DNA of 64,000 bases from Variovorax sp. Root318D1 (GTDB lineage: Bacteria > Pseudomonadota > Gammaproteobacteria > Burkholderiales > Burkholderiaceae_C): NCBI RefSeq assembly GCF_001424835.1, contig NZ_LMCQ01000020.1, forward strand, positions 306,306-370,305, in the 5' to 3' direction. The position numbers and the translations under genes were made by a program. This document shows, piece by piece, positions 27,186 to 36,114 of this stretch. Numbering within the stretch: position 1 is the first letter of the stretch; the number at the start of each line of letters is the position of its first letter. The notes beneath the pieces were generated by a model that was given only the letters and a program-made list of their open reading frames with translations, was not told where the DNA came from and searched no databases.

Positions 27186-30002
27186 TTAGCGCAGCTCGGC
27201 GAGCAATTGCTTCGCCTGCGACTTGAGGTCGCCAGCGCTTTCAGCTTCGACTTCCTCGACCAGCGAGCGGGCGCCTTCAACGTCGCCGATGGCCTGCAGC
27301 TCGCGCGCCAGCGACAGTTTGACCGCATGGGGGCTGTCGTCGCCGTCGTCGTCTTCGGGCATGGTGGCGGAGGGCCTCGCCGCCTCGGCGGTTCCGGCCG
27401 CCGGACGGGAGGGAAGGCCGGCCAGCGCGCTCATGTCGAATTCGATGAAACCCGAATCCGCGGGAAGACCGCCGCGCAGTGCCGCCGGGCGGGTGTTGGC
27501 ATCGGCATCGGATTCGTTGAGCGCCGAAGGGCGTGTGACCGGCGACAGTGCGCCGGGGGCCGTGTCGAAATCGTTTTCCAGATCCACCGGTGCAGCGGGT
27601 GCATGCGCATGGCCGTTGGACAAGGGAGCGGCTGCGGCGGCGGGCGCTGCATACGCTGCCTTCGGCAAACTGGCGCTCACGGGTGCTGGGCTGGGTGCTG
27701 GCGGCTGGCTCAGGTCCAGATCGAAGTCCAGCGGCGCGACGGAGGGCACGAAGGCCGGCGTGGGCGCCACGGCGACGGGAGCCGCGGCGGGTGCCGGCGC
27801 AACCACTGCAGCGGGTTTGGCTGCCGAGGCCAGGGCGCCAGCGAAGGCGGCGCTCTCGGCCGGGCTCACGCCACGGGACGAACCCGATTCGTACAGCGGA
27901 TTGCCCGGATCGAGGTCCTTGCCCATGTCGACCACACGGTTCCAGTCGGAACCGTTGCCGTTGGTCAGCTTGTGCACTTCGGTTGCCAGGCCTTCGAAGG
28001 CCCGAACGTCGCGGCGCTTGGCATGGATCTCGAGCAGCTTGAGATGGATAGCCGTGCGGTCAGGGCTCACGCGCAGGGCTTCGCGAAGAATTTCCTCGGC
28101 CTGCAGGTCGCGGCCATAAGCCAGGTACACGTCCGCTTCGGCCACAGGGTCGACGTCGCCGGCATCGAGCTGGCTCGGCGAGTACGACAGCGATGAGACG
28201 CTGGAGTCGCCACGGTGTTTGGTGTCGACCGATTCGCCGCCGCTGGCGCCGAAGAAGGAATCCTTCGGAATGCGGCTCTCGAGGAACACGCTTTCGCTCA
28301 TTTCCTCGCGCCGGCGGCCCAGCACGCGATAAAGCAGGAAGCCGACCAGCAAGGCGATCAGCGCGGCGCCGGCAATCATCAGCGGGTTGTCGAGCAATTC
28401 GTCGAAGAAGCTGCGTTCCGCCGGAGGCGGCGGCGGGGCTGCCTTGACCACCGGCTTGGGAGCGGGTGCGGGGGCAGCAGCAGCGGCGCTGGCTGCCGCT
28501 GCGGGAGCGGTAGGCGCGGCATCGGAAGGTGCGGTTGCCACGGGCGCAGTGGCTGCCGCAGGTGCTGCGGCCACTGTCGCGGCAGCCGTTGCCGGAGTTG
28601 CGGGCGTCGATGCAGCGGCCGGAGTCGGGGCTGGTACTACGGGCGCGGCGGCGGGTGCTGCGGCAGTGGCAGGCGCTGGCGCTGCAACCGGTGCGGGCGC
28701 CGCTGCTGGCGGCGATGCGGTGGCAGCCGTGCCTGGATTGGGAACCGGAATGCCTGGCGCCGCGGGTGCAGCGGCCGAACCCGTGGCCGGTGCCGCGGTG
28801 CCGGTGGCCGCCTTGAGCTTGGCGAGTTCGTTGATGTTCTTGGAAAGCTCCGCTACGCGGTTGTTGCTGTCCTGTGCCTGACGGGTCTGCGCAACCTTTT
28901 CGTCGGCGGCGCGGGCGGCTGCGTTGCCCTGCGAGATCGTCAGCTTGTCGGGTGCGCTTGCCGCGGCATTGCGGTCTTCGACATTGGCTTGCAGCTTGCC
29001 CGTCGCCTTGCGGCTGGCGGCGGCCACATTGGAGGTGGGCGCGTTTTCGGCCAGGCGCTGGCGGTAGGCACCGAAATCACGGCTTTGGGCGGTGATAGTG
29101 CGCCGCGCTTCCGACGGCAGGATGGCGCCGGCTTCGGCCGCGCTTGGCAGGTCGAGCACGGCACCCGCTTTCATGCGGTTGATGTTGCCGCCGACGAAGG
29201 CATCGGGGTTGGCGAGCAACAGCGCCACGAGCATCTGGTCGAGCGAGATGTCCGCCGGCTTGTAGGCACCGGCGATCTTGCCGGCGGTATCGCCGCGCTG
29301 AACGGTAACCTGCTCGCTGCTGCCAGCGGGGCGAGCCGTGGCTGCGGCACTGGGCGCTTGCGGTGCGGCCGACGCGGGCGCCGGCGCTGCCGCTGCCGGA
29401 GGGGCCGTGACTGGTGCGACCGGCGCAGCCGGTGCACGCTCGCGGCGTGCGCGAGCTGCTGCGGCGGCGGGACGCTCAACCGGCGTGCTGACCTGCGGCG
29501 CAGCGGGCGCGATCGGTGCGCTTGGCGCTGCCTGGCGGGTTACGGGCGGATCGAGCAGCACGGTGTAGTCGCGCACAATGCGGCCCGTCGAACCGTTGGC
29601 TTCGAGCAACAGGTCGATGAAGGGATCGTTGAGCGGACGGGTGCCAGTCAACCGGACGACGTACTGCCCGCCAGCGCGGCGCTGCAGCGTGGCCTTCACG
29701 TCGCTCAAGGCGGCGTTGTAAGGCACGCCCGCTTTCTTGAAAGCGTCGGCGTTCGCGACGTTGATCTTCAGGCTTTCCGCGTCGGCGGCAGCCATCTCGG
29801 TCACGTCGATCTCGGCGCGAAGCGGTTCGCCCAGGGCCGACTGCACCTTCAACTGCCCCAGCGCGAAAGCGCTGGCGTCGGTGCTTGCGATGCCCAGGAC
29901 CACCGCGATAGCTGCGCCGAGAACGGAGAGGCGAAGTCCGTTCAGGGGTAGGGAGGGGCGAGCGGCCGATGGGCGGGCCGCGGGCAACAGATGTCTTGTC
30001 AT
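27186..30002 (-). CDS. fimV: FimV-family pilus assembly / polar hub protein
   Basis: FimV anchors type IV pilus and polarity functions at the cell pole through peptidoglycan. The 938-residue protein has a signal peptide (about 1-47), an N-terminal FimV domain (FALGQLKVQSALGEPLRAEI), a LysM-like segment (about 230-290), a long Ala/Pro-rich low-complexity linker with a short coiled part, one membrane helix near 555-575, a TPR-like motif (ADVYLAYGRDLQAEEILREAL) and the C-terminal FimV box (AVKLSLARELQAIGDVEGARSLV). The repeat-like GC-rich linker makes long false frames on the other strand. Confidence 0.92.
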   Translation of the reverse strand: MTRHLLPAARPSAARPSLPLNGLRLSVLGAAIAVVLGIASTDASAFALGQLKVQSALGEPLRAEIDVTEMAAADAESLKINVANADAFKKAGVPYNAALSDVKATLQRRAGGQYVVRLTGTRPLNDPFIDLLLEANGSTGRIVRDYTVLLDPPVTRQAAPSAPIAPAAPQVSTPVERPAAAAARARRERAPAAPVAPVTAPPAAAAPAPASAAPQAPSAAATARPAGSSEQVTVQRGDTAGKIAGAYKPADISLDQMLVALLLANPDAFVGGNINRMKAGAVLDLPSAAEAGAILPSEARRTITAQSRDFGAYRQRLAENAPTSNVAAASRKATGKLQANVEDRNAAASAPDKLTISQGNAAARAADEKVAQTRQAQDSNNRVAELSKNINELAKLKAATGTAAPATGSAAAPAAPGIPVPNPGTAATASPPAAAPAPVAAPAPATAAAPAAAPVVPAPTPAAASTPATPATAAATVAAAPAAATAPVATAPSDAAPTAPAAAASAAAAAPAPAPKPVVKAAPPPPPAERSFFDELLDNPLMIAGAALIALLVGFLLYRVLGRRREEMSESVFLESRIPKDSFFGASGGESVDTKHRGDSSVSSLSYSPSQLDAGDVDPVAEADVYLAYGRDLQAEEILREALRVSPDRTAIHLKLLEIHAKRRDVRAFEGLATEVHKLTNGNGSDWNRVVDMGKDLDPGNPLYESGSSRGVSPAESAAFAGALASAAKPAAVVAPAPAAAPVAVAPTPAFVPSVAPLDFDLDLSQPPAPSPAPVSASLPKAAYAAPAAAAAPLSNGHAHAPAAPVDLENDFDTAPGALSPVTRPSALNESDADANTRPAALRGGLPADSGFIEFDMSALAGLPSRPAAGTAEAARPSATMPEDDDGDDSPHAVKLSLARELQAIGDVEGARSLVEEVEAESAGDLKSQAKQLLAELR

Positions 30003-30117
30003 GCTGATAGGGGCGGCTCAGGCCCAGAAATTGTAAGAGGACGTTAGCATCATCACCGGGTGCTGACAAGGCGGTGCGCCCGTTCTACCCAGTGCGCGCA
30101 TACTTACGCACACATTT

Positions 30118-30139
30118 AATGTTGCCATATGGCAACATT
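30118..30139. promoter_or_regulatory. Perfect 22-bp palindrome upstream of fimV
   Basis: The half-site AATGTTGCCAT is followed directly by its exact complement, giving a perfect 22-bp inverted repeat. It lies 116 bases before the fimV start and 30 bases after the asd stop. There is no T-run, so it looks more like an operator for a dimeric regulator than a terminator. No second copy was noticed in the window. The cognate protein is unknown. Confidence 0.5.
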
Positions 30140-30168
30140 CTCGGTCTGGGAAGAGCCCTGGCACCCCA

Positions 30169-31311
30169 TCAGGCATCAAGCAAGATGCGCAGCATGCGGC
30201 GCAGCGGTTCCGCCGCGCCCCACAGCAACTGATCGCCGATGGTGAACGCGCCGACGTATTCAGGGCCCATTGCCAGCTTGCGAATGCGGCCTACGGGGAT
30301 GTTCATGGTACCCGTCACGGTCACCGGCGTCAGGTCCTTGACCGTGGCTTCGCGGGTGTTGGGCACCACCTTCGCCCAGGGGTTGTCGGCTGCGATCATC
30401 GCTTCGATGTCCGCCAGTGGCACGTCCTTCTTGAGCTTGAAGGTCAGCGCCTGGCTGTGGCAGCGCATGGCGCCCACCCGCACGCAGAAGCCGTCGACCG
30501 GCACGGCGGCACTGCCGAAGCCCGCGCCCTGGCCGAGGATCTTGTTCGTCTCGGCCCCGGCCTTCCACTCTTCCTTGGACATGCCATCGCCCAGATCCTT
30601 GTCGATCCAGGGGATCAGCGAACCGCCGAGCGGGGCGCCAAAGTTGGCCGTTTCGGAGGCGCTCAGGTTCTGCTGCTTGTGCAGTACCTTGCGATCGATT
30701 TCGAGAATGGCCGACTTCGGGTCGTCCAGCAGGGCGCGCACTTCGGCGTTGAGCGTGCCGAACTGCGTCAGCAGCTCGCGCATGTGCTGTGCACCGCCGC
30801 CCGACGCTGCCTGGTAGGTCATGCTGGTCATCCACTCGACCAGGCCCGCCTTGTAGAGGGCGCCCACGCCCATGAGCATGCAGCTCACGGTGCAGTTGCC
30901 GCCGATCCAGTTCTTGCCGCCGTTGGCGAGAGCGTTCTGGATCACCGGCAGGTTGACGGGGTCGAGCACGATGATCGCGTCGTCCTGCATGCGCAGGGTG
31001 GAGGCGGCATCGATCCAGTGGCCGCTCCAGCCCGCGGCGCGCAGCTTGGGGAACACCTCGCTGGTGTAGTCGCCGCCCTGGCAGGTGATGATGATGTCGC
31101 ACTTCTTCAGTGCGTCGATGTCGTTCGCATCCTTCAGCGCGGTCTCGTTCTTCGCCATGGCCGGGGCCTTGCCGCCGGCGTTGGAGGTCGAGAAGAACAG
31201 CGGCTCGATGAGCCCGAAGTCGCCTTCGGCCTGCATGCGGTCCATCAGGACCGAGCCGACCATGCCACGCCAGCCGACGAGGCCGACCAGAGGTTGAGAT
31301 GCGTTCGCCAT
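30169..31311 (-). CDS. asd: Aspartate-semialdehyde dehydrogenase
   Basis: Asd reduces aspartyl phosphate to aspartate semialdehyde for lysine, diaminopimelate, threonine and methionine. The 380-residue protein has the NADP motif GLVGWRGMVGSVL, the catalytic Cys in GGNCTVSCMLMG and the substrate-binding His in RVGAMRCHSQ. This is the long Gram-negative form. It follows leuB, and a GC-rich hairpin (31357-31378) lies in the gap. leuC-leuD-leuB-asd-fimV order is conserved in the group. Confidence 0.97.
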   Translation of the reverse strand: MANASQPLVGLVGWRGMVGSVLMDRMQAEGDFGLIEPLFFSTSNAGGKAPAMAKNETALKDANDIDALKKCDIIITCQGGDYTSEVFPKLRAAGWSGHWIDAASTLRMQDDAIIVLDPVNLPVIQNALANGGKNWIGGNCTVSCMLMGVGALYKAGLVEWMTSMTYQAASGGGAQHMRELLTQFGTLNAEVRALLDDPKSAILEIDRKVLHKQQNLSASETANFGAPLGGSLIPWIDKDLGDGMSKEEWKAGAETNKILGQGAGFGSAAVPVDGFCVRVGAMRCHSQALTFKLKKDVPLADIEAMIAADNPWAKVVPNTREATVKDLTPVTVTGTMNIPVGRIRKLAMGPEYVGAFTIGDQLLWGAAEPLRRMLRILLDA

Positions 31312-31403
31312 TTCAGTTTGCCCTATAAAAAGAAAGAAAAAAGTTGTCTTTTCTTGCCCCCGACTCGTCGAGCCGGGGAGGGGCGTGACGAAGCGGGCTG
31401 CGG

Positions 31404-32492
31404 TTAGCCGGTAATCGTCTTTTTGGTGATTGCTGCAACGACCGCGTCGCCCATCTCACGGGTGCCGACGCGCTTCGTACCTTCTGACCAGATGTCACCC
31501 GTGCGCAGCCCGGAGGCGAGCACGTGCTTGACCGCCGACTCGATACGGTCGGCAGCTTCGGCTTGGTTGAGTGAAAAGCGGAGCATCATGGCAGCGGACA
31601 GTATTGTAGCCAAAGGATTGGCAACCCCTTTTCCCGCAATGTCGGGCGCGCTGCCGTGGCTGGGCTCGTACAGGCCCTGGTTGCTCGAATTGAGCGAGGC
31701 CGACGGCAGCATGCCGATGGAACCGGTGAGCATGGCGGCCTCGTCCGAGAGGATGTCGCCGAACATGTTGCCGGTGACGATCACGTCGAATTTCTTGGGT
31801 GCTTTCACGAGCTGCATGGCCGCGTTGTCGACGTACATGTGGTCGAGCTCGATGTCCGGATAGTCCTTGTGCACCTCGGTCACGACGTCCTTCCAGAACT
31901 GGAAGGTCTCGAGCACGTTGGCCTTGTCGACGCTGGTCACGCGCTTGTTGCGCTTGCGGGCCGCCTCGAAGGCCACGCGTGCGATGCGCTCGACCTCGGG
32001 ACGCGAATAGCGCATCGTGTCGAAAGCCTCTTCGGCACCCGGAAAGTGGCCGTCGACGGCCGTGCGGCGGCCGCGCGGCTGGCCGAAGTAGATGTCGCCG
32101 GTCAGCTCGCGGATGATGAGGATGTCGAGGCCGGAAATCAGTTCGGGCTTGAGGCTCGATGCGCCCACCAGTTGCTCATAGCAGATGGCGGGGCGGAAGT
32201 TCGCGAACAGGCCGAGGTTCTTGCGCAGCCCAAGAATGGCCTGCTCAGGGCGCAGCGGGCGGTCGAGCTTGTCGTACTTCCAGTCGCCGACCGCGCCGAA
32301 CAGCACCGCGTCGGCTTCCTTCGCAAGCTTGAGCGTCGATTCGGGCAGCGGATGGCCGTGCGCCTCGTAGGCCGCACCGCCGACCAGCGCAGATTCCATT
32401 TCGAACGAGAGGTCGAGCGCGTCGAGCACCCTGATGGCCTCGGCCACGATTTCAGTGCCGATGCCGTCACCCGGGAGAACTGCGATTTTCAT
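31404..32492 (-). CDS. leuB: 3-isopropylmalate dehydrogenase
   Basis: LeuB oxidises and decarboxylates 3-isopropylmalate in leucine synthesis. The 362-residue protein starts MKIAVLPGDGIGTEIV and has the substrate motif with VFGAVGDW-like LFGAVGDWKYD, the metal site NMFGDILSDEAAML and GSAPDIAGKGVANP. It lies 40 bases after leuD in a leuC-leuD-leuB group. Confidence 0.97.
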   Translation of the reverse strand: MKIAVLPGDGIGTEIVAEAIRVLDALDLSFEMESALVGGAAYEAHGHPLPESTLKLAKEADAVLFGAVGDWKYDKLDRPLRPEQAILGLRKNLGLFANFRPAICYEQLVGASSLKPELISGLDILIIRELTGDIYFGQPRGRRTAVDGHFPGAEEAFDTMRYSRPEVERIARVAFEAARKRNKRVTSVDKANVLETFQFWKDVVTEVHKDYPDIELDHMYVDNAAMQLVKAPKKFDVIVTGNMFGDILSDEAAMLTGSIGMLPSASLNSSNQGLYEPSHGSAPDIAGKGVANPLATILSAAMMLRFSLNQAEAADRIESAVKHVLASGLRTGDIWSEGTKRVGTREMGDAVVAAITKKTITG

Positions 32493-32532
32493 GATTTGGT
32501 CTGAGGTTTGAGAACGGATATACGAAGGGCGA

Positions 32533-33183
32533 TCAGGCGATCATCGTGTGCGCGAGCCAGGGCTTCTGTGCCAGGCGCTCGGCCTCGAAAGCCTTGATCT
32601 TGTCCTGGTGGCGCAGCGTCAGGCCGATGTCGTCCAGCCCGTTGATGAGACAGTACTTGCGGAAGGCCTGCACGTCGAATGCGAATTCGCCGCCGTCGGG
32701 CTTCACCACGACCTGGCGTTCCAAGTCGATGGTCAGCGTGTAGCCGGGGAAGGCAAGAGTCTCGTCGAACAGCTGCGCAACTTGCGCCTCGGGCAGCACG
32801 ATGGGCAGGAGACCGTTCTTGAAGCTGTTGTTGAAGAAGATGTCGGCATAGCTCGGCGCAATGATCGCGCGAAAGCCGTACTGGTCGAGCGCCCACGGCG
32901 CATGTTCGCGCGACGAACCGCAGCCGAAGTTCTTGCGCGCCAGGAGGATCGACGCGCCCGCGTAGCGCGGCTGGTTCAGCACGAAGTCGGGGTTGGGTTT
33001 GCGGCTGGCCGGGTCCTGGCCCGGAAAGCCGGCATCCAGGTAGCGCCATTCGTCGAACAGGTTCTGGCCGAAGCCGGTCTTGCGGATCGACTTGAGAAAC
33101 TGCTTTGGAATGATTGCGTCGGTGTCGACGTTCTCGCGGTCCATTGGCGCCACGAGGCCCTTGTGCACGGTGAATTTCTGCAT
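32533..33183 (-). CDS. leuD: 3-isopropylmalate dehydratase small subunit
   Basis: LeuD is the swivel-domain subunit that pairs with LeuC to isomerise isopropylmalate. The 216-residue protein contains NVDTDAIIPKQFL and GCGSSREHAPWAL, the aconitase-type substrate-binding loop. It starts 25 bases after the leuC stop. Confidence 0.97.
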   Translation of the reverse strand: MQKFTVHKGLVAPMDRENVDTDAIIPKQFLKSIRKTGFGQNLFDEWRYLDAGFPGQDPASRKPNPDFVLNQPRYAGASILLARKNFGCGSSREHAPWALDQYGFRAIIAPSYADIFFNNSFKNGLLPIVLPEAQVAQLFDETLAFPGYTLTIDLERQVVVKPDGGEFAFDVQAFRKYCLINGLDDIGLTLRHQDKIKAFEAERLAQKPWLAHTMIA

Positions 33184-33207
33184 GTGATGTCTCCAGGTCA
33201 GGCCAGA

Positions 33208-34629
33208 TCAGGAAAAAGTGCGCACGTCGACGAAGTGGCCGTGCACGGCAGCGGCCGCGGCCATGGCCGGGCTCACGAGGTGGGTGCGGCCACCCGCGCC
33301 CTGGCGGCCTTCGAAGTTGCGGTTGCTGGTCGATGCGCAGCGCTCGCCGGGCTCCAGGCGGTCAGCGTTCATGGCCAGGCACATCGAGCAGCCGGGTTCG
33401 CGCCATTCGAAGCCCGCGGCCTTGAAGATGATGTCGAGGCCTTCGCGCTCGGCCTGTTCCTTCACCACACCCGAACCCGGCACCACCAGTGCGAGCTTCA
33501 CGTTCTTTGCGACCTTCTGGCCGAGCTTCTTCACCACTGCGGCGGCTTCGCGCATGTCCTCGATGCGGCTGTTGGTGCAGGAGCCGATGAACACCTTGTC
33601 AACGAAGATGTCGTTCATCGCCTTGTTGGGTTCGAGGCCCATGTAGACCAGCGCGCGCTCGATGGCGCCGCGCTTGCTGGCGTCTTTTTCCTTCTCGGGA
33701 TCGGGCACGCGGCCGTTGATGTCGACCACCATTTCAGGCGAGGTGCCCCAGGTCACCTGCGGCTGGATCTGCGTGGCGTCGAGCTCGACCACGGCGTCGA
33801 AGTGCGCACCCGGGTCGGACTGCAGCGTGCGCCAGTAGCTCACGGCCTGTTCCCACTCCACGCCGGTCGGTGCGAGCGGGCGGCCCTTCACGTAGCTGAT
33901 GGTTTTTTCGTCGACCGCCACCAGTCCGGCACGCGCGCCGGCCTCGATGGCCATGTTGCAGACCGTCATGCGGCCTTCCATGCTCAGGTCGCGAATGGCC
34001 GAGCCCGCAAACTCGATGGTGTAGCCCGTGCCGCCCGCGGTGCCGATCTTTCCGATGATCGCCAGCACGATGTCCTTGGCCGTGCAGCCGAGCGGCAGCT
34101 TGCCCTCGACCTTCACGAGCATGTTCTTCGCCTTCTTGCCGAGCAGCGTCTGCGTGGCCATGACGTGCTCGACCTCGCTGGTGCCGATGCCGTGCGCCAG
34201 TGCGCCGAAAGCGCCGTGCGTGGAGGTGTGCGAGTCGCCGCAGACAACGGTCATGCCAGGCAGCGTGGCACCCGATTCGGGCCCGATCACGTGAACGATG
34301 CCCTGGCGTTTGCTCAGAAACGGAAAGAACGCGGCGGCGCCGAATTCCGCGATGTTCTTGTCCAGCGTGGTGACCTGCTCCTTGCTGGTCGGGTCGGCAA
34401 TGCCTTCGTAGCCGCGTTCCCAGCCGGTGGTGGGCGTGTTGTGGTCGGCCGTGGCCACCACCGAGCTGATGCGCCACAGCTTGCGGCCGGCCACGCGCAG
34501 GCCTTCAAAAGCCTGCGGGCTGGTGACTTCGTGCACCAGGTGGCGGTCGATGTAGAGGATCGCGGTGCCGTCTTCCTCGGTGTGGACGACGTGTTCGTCC
34601 CAGATCTTGTCGTAGAGCGTGCGTGCCAT
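33208..34629 (-). CDS. leuC: 3-isopropylmalate dehydratase large subunit
   Basis: LeuC carries the [4Fe-4S] cluster of isopropylmalate isomerase. The 473-residue protein has cluster cysteines in IGSCTNSRIED and PGCSMCLAMN, and CGDSHTSTHGAFG. ATG 34629 gives the standard start MARTLYDKIWDEHVV. The frame continues upstream into the LysR gene without support. A LysR regulator gene ends 51 bases upstream on the same strand. Confidence 0.97.
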   Translation of the reverse strand: MARTLYDKIWDEHVVHTEEDGTAILYIDRHLVHEVTSPQAFEGLRVAGRKLWRISSVVATADHNTPTTGWERGYEGIADPTSKEQVTTLDKNIAEFGAAAFFPFLSKRQGIVHVIGPESGATLPGMTVVCGDSHTSTHGAFGALAHGIGTSEVEHVMATQTLLGKKAKNMLVKVEGKLPLGCTAKDIVLAIIGKIGTAGGTGYTIEFAGSAIRDLSMEGRMTVCNMAIEAGARAGLVAVDEKTISYVKGRPLAPTGVEWEQAVSYWRTLQSDPGAHFDAVVELDATQIQPQVTWGTSPEMVVDINGRVPDPEKEKDASKRGAIERALVYMGLEPNKAMNDIFVDKVFIGSCTNSRIEDMREAAAVVKKLGQKVAKNVKLALVVPGSGVVKEQAEREGLDIIFKAAGFEWREPGCSMCLAMNADRLEPGERCASTSNRNFEGRQGAGGRTHLVSPAMAAAAAVHGHFVDVRTFS

Positions 34630-34679
34630 GTCGGTCTCTTGCTTTCGTGGGGAGGTGAATTGTCTTGTTTTCTGACGCG

Positions 34680-35633
34680 CTATGCGGCCAGCGGCTCGGC
34701 GGCATCGTGAGCGGCCAGGGGCGTGTGCAGGTGGTTGACCAGCGTGCGCGCGGCCACCGGCAGGGTGGAGAAGTCGCGCGCCACCAGGCGTATTTCGCGG
34801 TTCGACCAGGCGTCGTTCAGGGCTACGCTGCACAGGCGGCTGCCAATGCCCGCTTGCAGCAGTTCGAACGCGCGCTGCGGCATTACGCCGATGCCCAGGC
34901 CGTTGTCGATCATGCGGCACATGGCGTCGAGCCCGGTCACGTGGATGCGCAGCTTGACGCTGCGTCCGGCTTCCACGGCGGCTTGGTGCATGGCCACGTA
35001 GATCGAGCTGTTGGTGTGCAGGCCGACGTGGTCGAAGTCGAGCGAGGCGCTGAAATCGATCGGCCCCTGCGTAGCCAGAGGATGCGCGGCCGGCACGATC
35101 AGCGCCAGCCGGTCGTGGCGGTAGGGCAGCGTCTGCAGTTCATTGGTGCCGTCCGGAACGTGGCAGATGCCCAGGTCGGCGGCGCCTTCCTGCACCGCGC
35201 GCACCACCTCGGCACTCAGGTGCTCCTCGAGGTCGATCTTGATCGCGTCATGTTCGCGCGTGAAGGCGCCAAGGTCCTCCGGGAGAAACTGAACGATGGC
35301 CGAGATGTTGGCATGCACCCGCACGTGGCCGCGCACGCCCTCGGCGTATTCGCTGAGTTCGCCCTGCATCTTCTCGAGGCTGTAGAGCACAGAACGCGCA
35401 TGGTGCAGCAGGCTTTCGCCCGCGGGCGAAAGGTCGACCCCGCGCGCGTGGCGGTAGAGGAGGGTGGTGCCCAGCGTGGCTTCCAGGTCCGACAGCCGCT
35501 TGCTGATGGCCGAGGCGGCAATGAATTCGCGTTCCGCCGCGCGCCCGATGCTGCCGAGTTCGCACACAGCCACGAACAGCTGCAGCGACGTGAGGTCGAT
35601 GCGCCGGGCGAAATTGCGTTCGGAAGTGCTCAT
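34680..35633 (-). CDS. LysR-family transcriptional regulator
   Basis: The 317-residue protein has an N-terminal winged helix-turn-helix (SLQLFVAVCELGSIGRAAEREF ... AISKRLSDLEATLGTTLL, written here in parts) and a LysR effector-binding domain with HPLATQGPIDF and GLGIGVMPQRAF. ATG 35633 gives a typical length, but ATGs at 35699 and 35705 are also in frame and no strong ribosome site separates them. It sits directly upstream of leuC on the same strand, so control of the leu genes is a reasonable guess, not shown by the sequence. Confidence 0.88.
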   Translation of the reverse strand: MSTSERNFARRIDLTSLQLFVAVCELGSIGRAAEREFIAASAISKRLSDLEATLGTTLLYRHARGVDLSPAGESLLHHARSVLYSLEKMQGELSEYAEGVRGHVRVHANISAIVQFLPEDLGAFTREHDAIKIDLEEHLSAEVVRAVQEGAADLGICHVPDGTNELQTLPYRHDRLALIVPAAHPLATQGPIDFSASLDFDHVGLHTNSSIYVAMHQAAVEAGRSVKLRIHVTGLDAMCRMIDNGLGIGVMPQRAFELLQAGIGSRLCSVALNDAWSNREIRLVARDFSTLPVAARTLVNHLHTPLAAHDAAEPLAA

Positions 35634-35760
35634 GGGGCTTTGGACATCGCGTCTGGCGATGAGTTCGCCATTTTCCCTGGGTTTTGGCGCATCTGCCATC
35701 GTCATGTGCGATGGGTTCGTTGCCCTGGGGCGACGAGTCCCGGCCGCCCCACACGACAAC

Positions 35761-35797
35761 ACGCCCCGCCCCTCGCTTTGCAGCGAGGGGCGGGGCG
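35761..35797. repeat. Long GC-rich perfect hairpin between the entericidin and LysR genes
   Basis: The arms ACGCCCCGCCCCTCGCT and AGCGAGGGGCGGGGCGT pair over 17 bases around a 3-base loop. There is no T-run on either strand. It lies 30 bases after the entericidin stop and 128 bases before the LysR start. It may stabilise or terminate the entericidin mRNA, or be a mobile palindromic repeat. Confidence 0.6.
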
Positions 35798-35827
35798 TGC
35801 GTGGGTTTGCGCCGGAAGGCCCGGTGC

Positions 35828-35968
35828 CTACTGGCGCTTCTTGGCGGCGTCCTCGACCTTTTCGCCACCCTTCTGGATGTCCTGGCCGGCACCCCTGAAG
35901 GTGTTGCAGCCACCCAGCGGGACGGCGAGTGCGAACGCGACGGCGATCAGCGCGGCAATTTGCTTCAT
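35828..35968 (-). CDS. Entericidin A/B-family small lipoprotein
   Basis: This 46-residue protein starts MKQIAALIAVAFALAVPLGG and has a lipobox ending in Cys21, followed by NTFRGAGQDIQKGGEKVEDA. The mature part (~26 residues) is the entericidin type: amphipathic, Lys/Asp/Gly-rich. Entericidins are envelope lipoproteins tied to cell lysis and its antidote in E. coli. A single copy is present here, so no toxin-antidote pair is visible. It is easily missed because of its size. Confidence 0.85.
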   Translation of the reverse strand: MKQIAALIAVAFALAVPLGGCNTFRGAGQDIQKGGEKVEDAAKKRQ

Positions 35969-36066
35969 GACGGGTCTCCTGTAGGCGTTGAAAAAGGCGA
36001 CCCGAAGCCGGGCCTCCGATGCACAACGTACCGATGCCGCGCAGCCAGCCCTGTCAGCCAAGACGC

Positions 36067-36090
36067 AAAAAAGCTGCCCGAGGGCAGCTT
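36067..36090 (-). terminator. Rho-independent terminator after gltA
   Basis: On the reverse strand the stem AAGCTGCCC/GGGCAGCTT with a short loop is followed by a run of six T residues. It begins 25 bases after the gltA stop and ends the sdhCDAB-sdhE-gltA unit. Confidence 0.88.
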
Positions 36091-36114
36091 TCCGGGGTGA
36101 GCGGCAGGGCGCCT

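Noticed and set aside
28215..29951. 578-codon forward frame opposite fimV
   Set aside because: It results from the Ala/Pro-rich repeats of fimV; the translation is Cys/Arg/Gly-rich and unlike a real protein.
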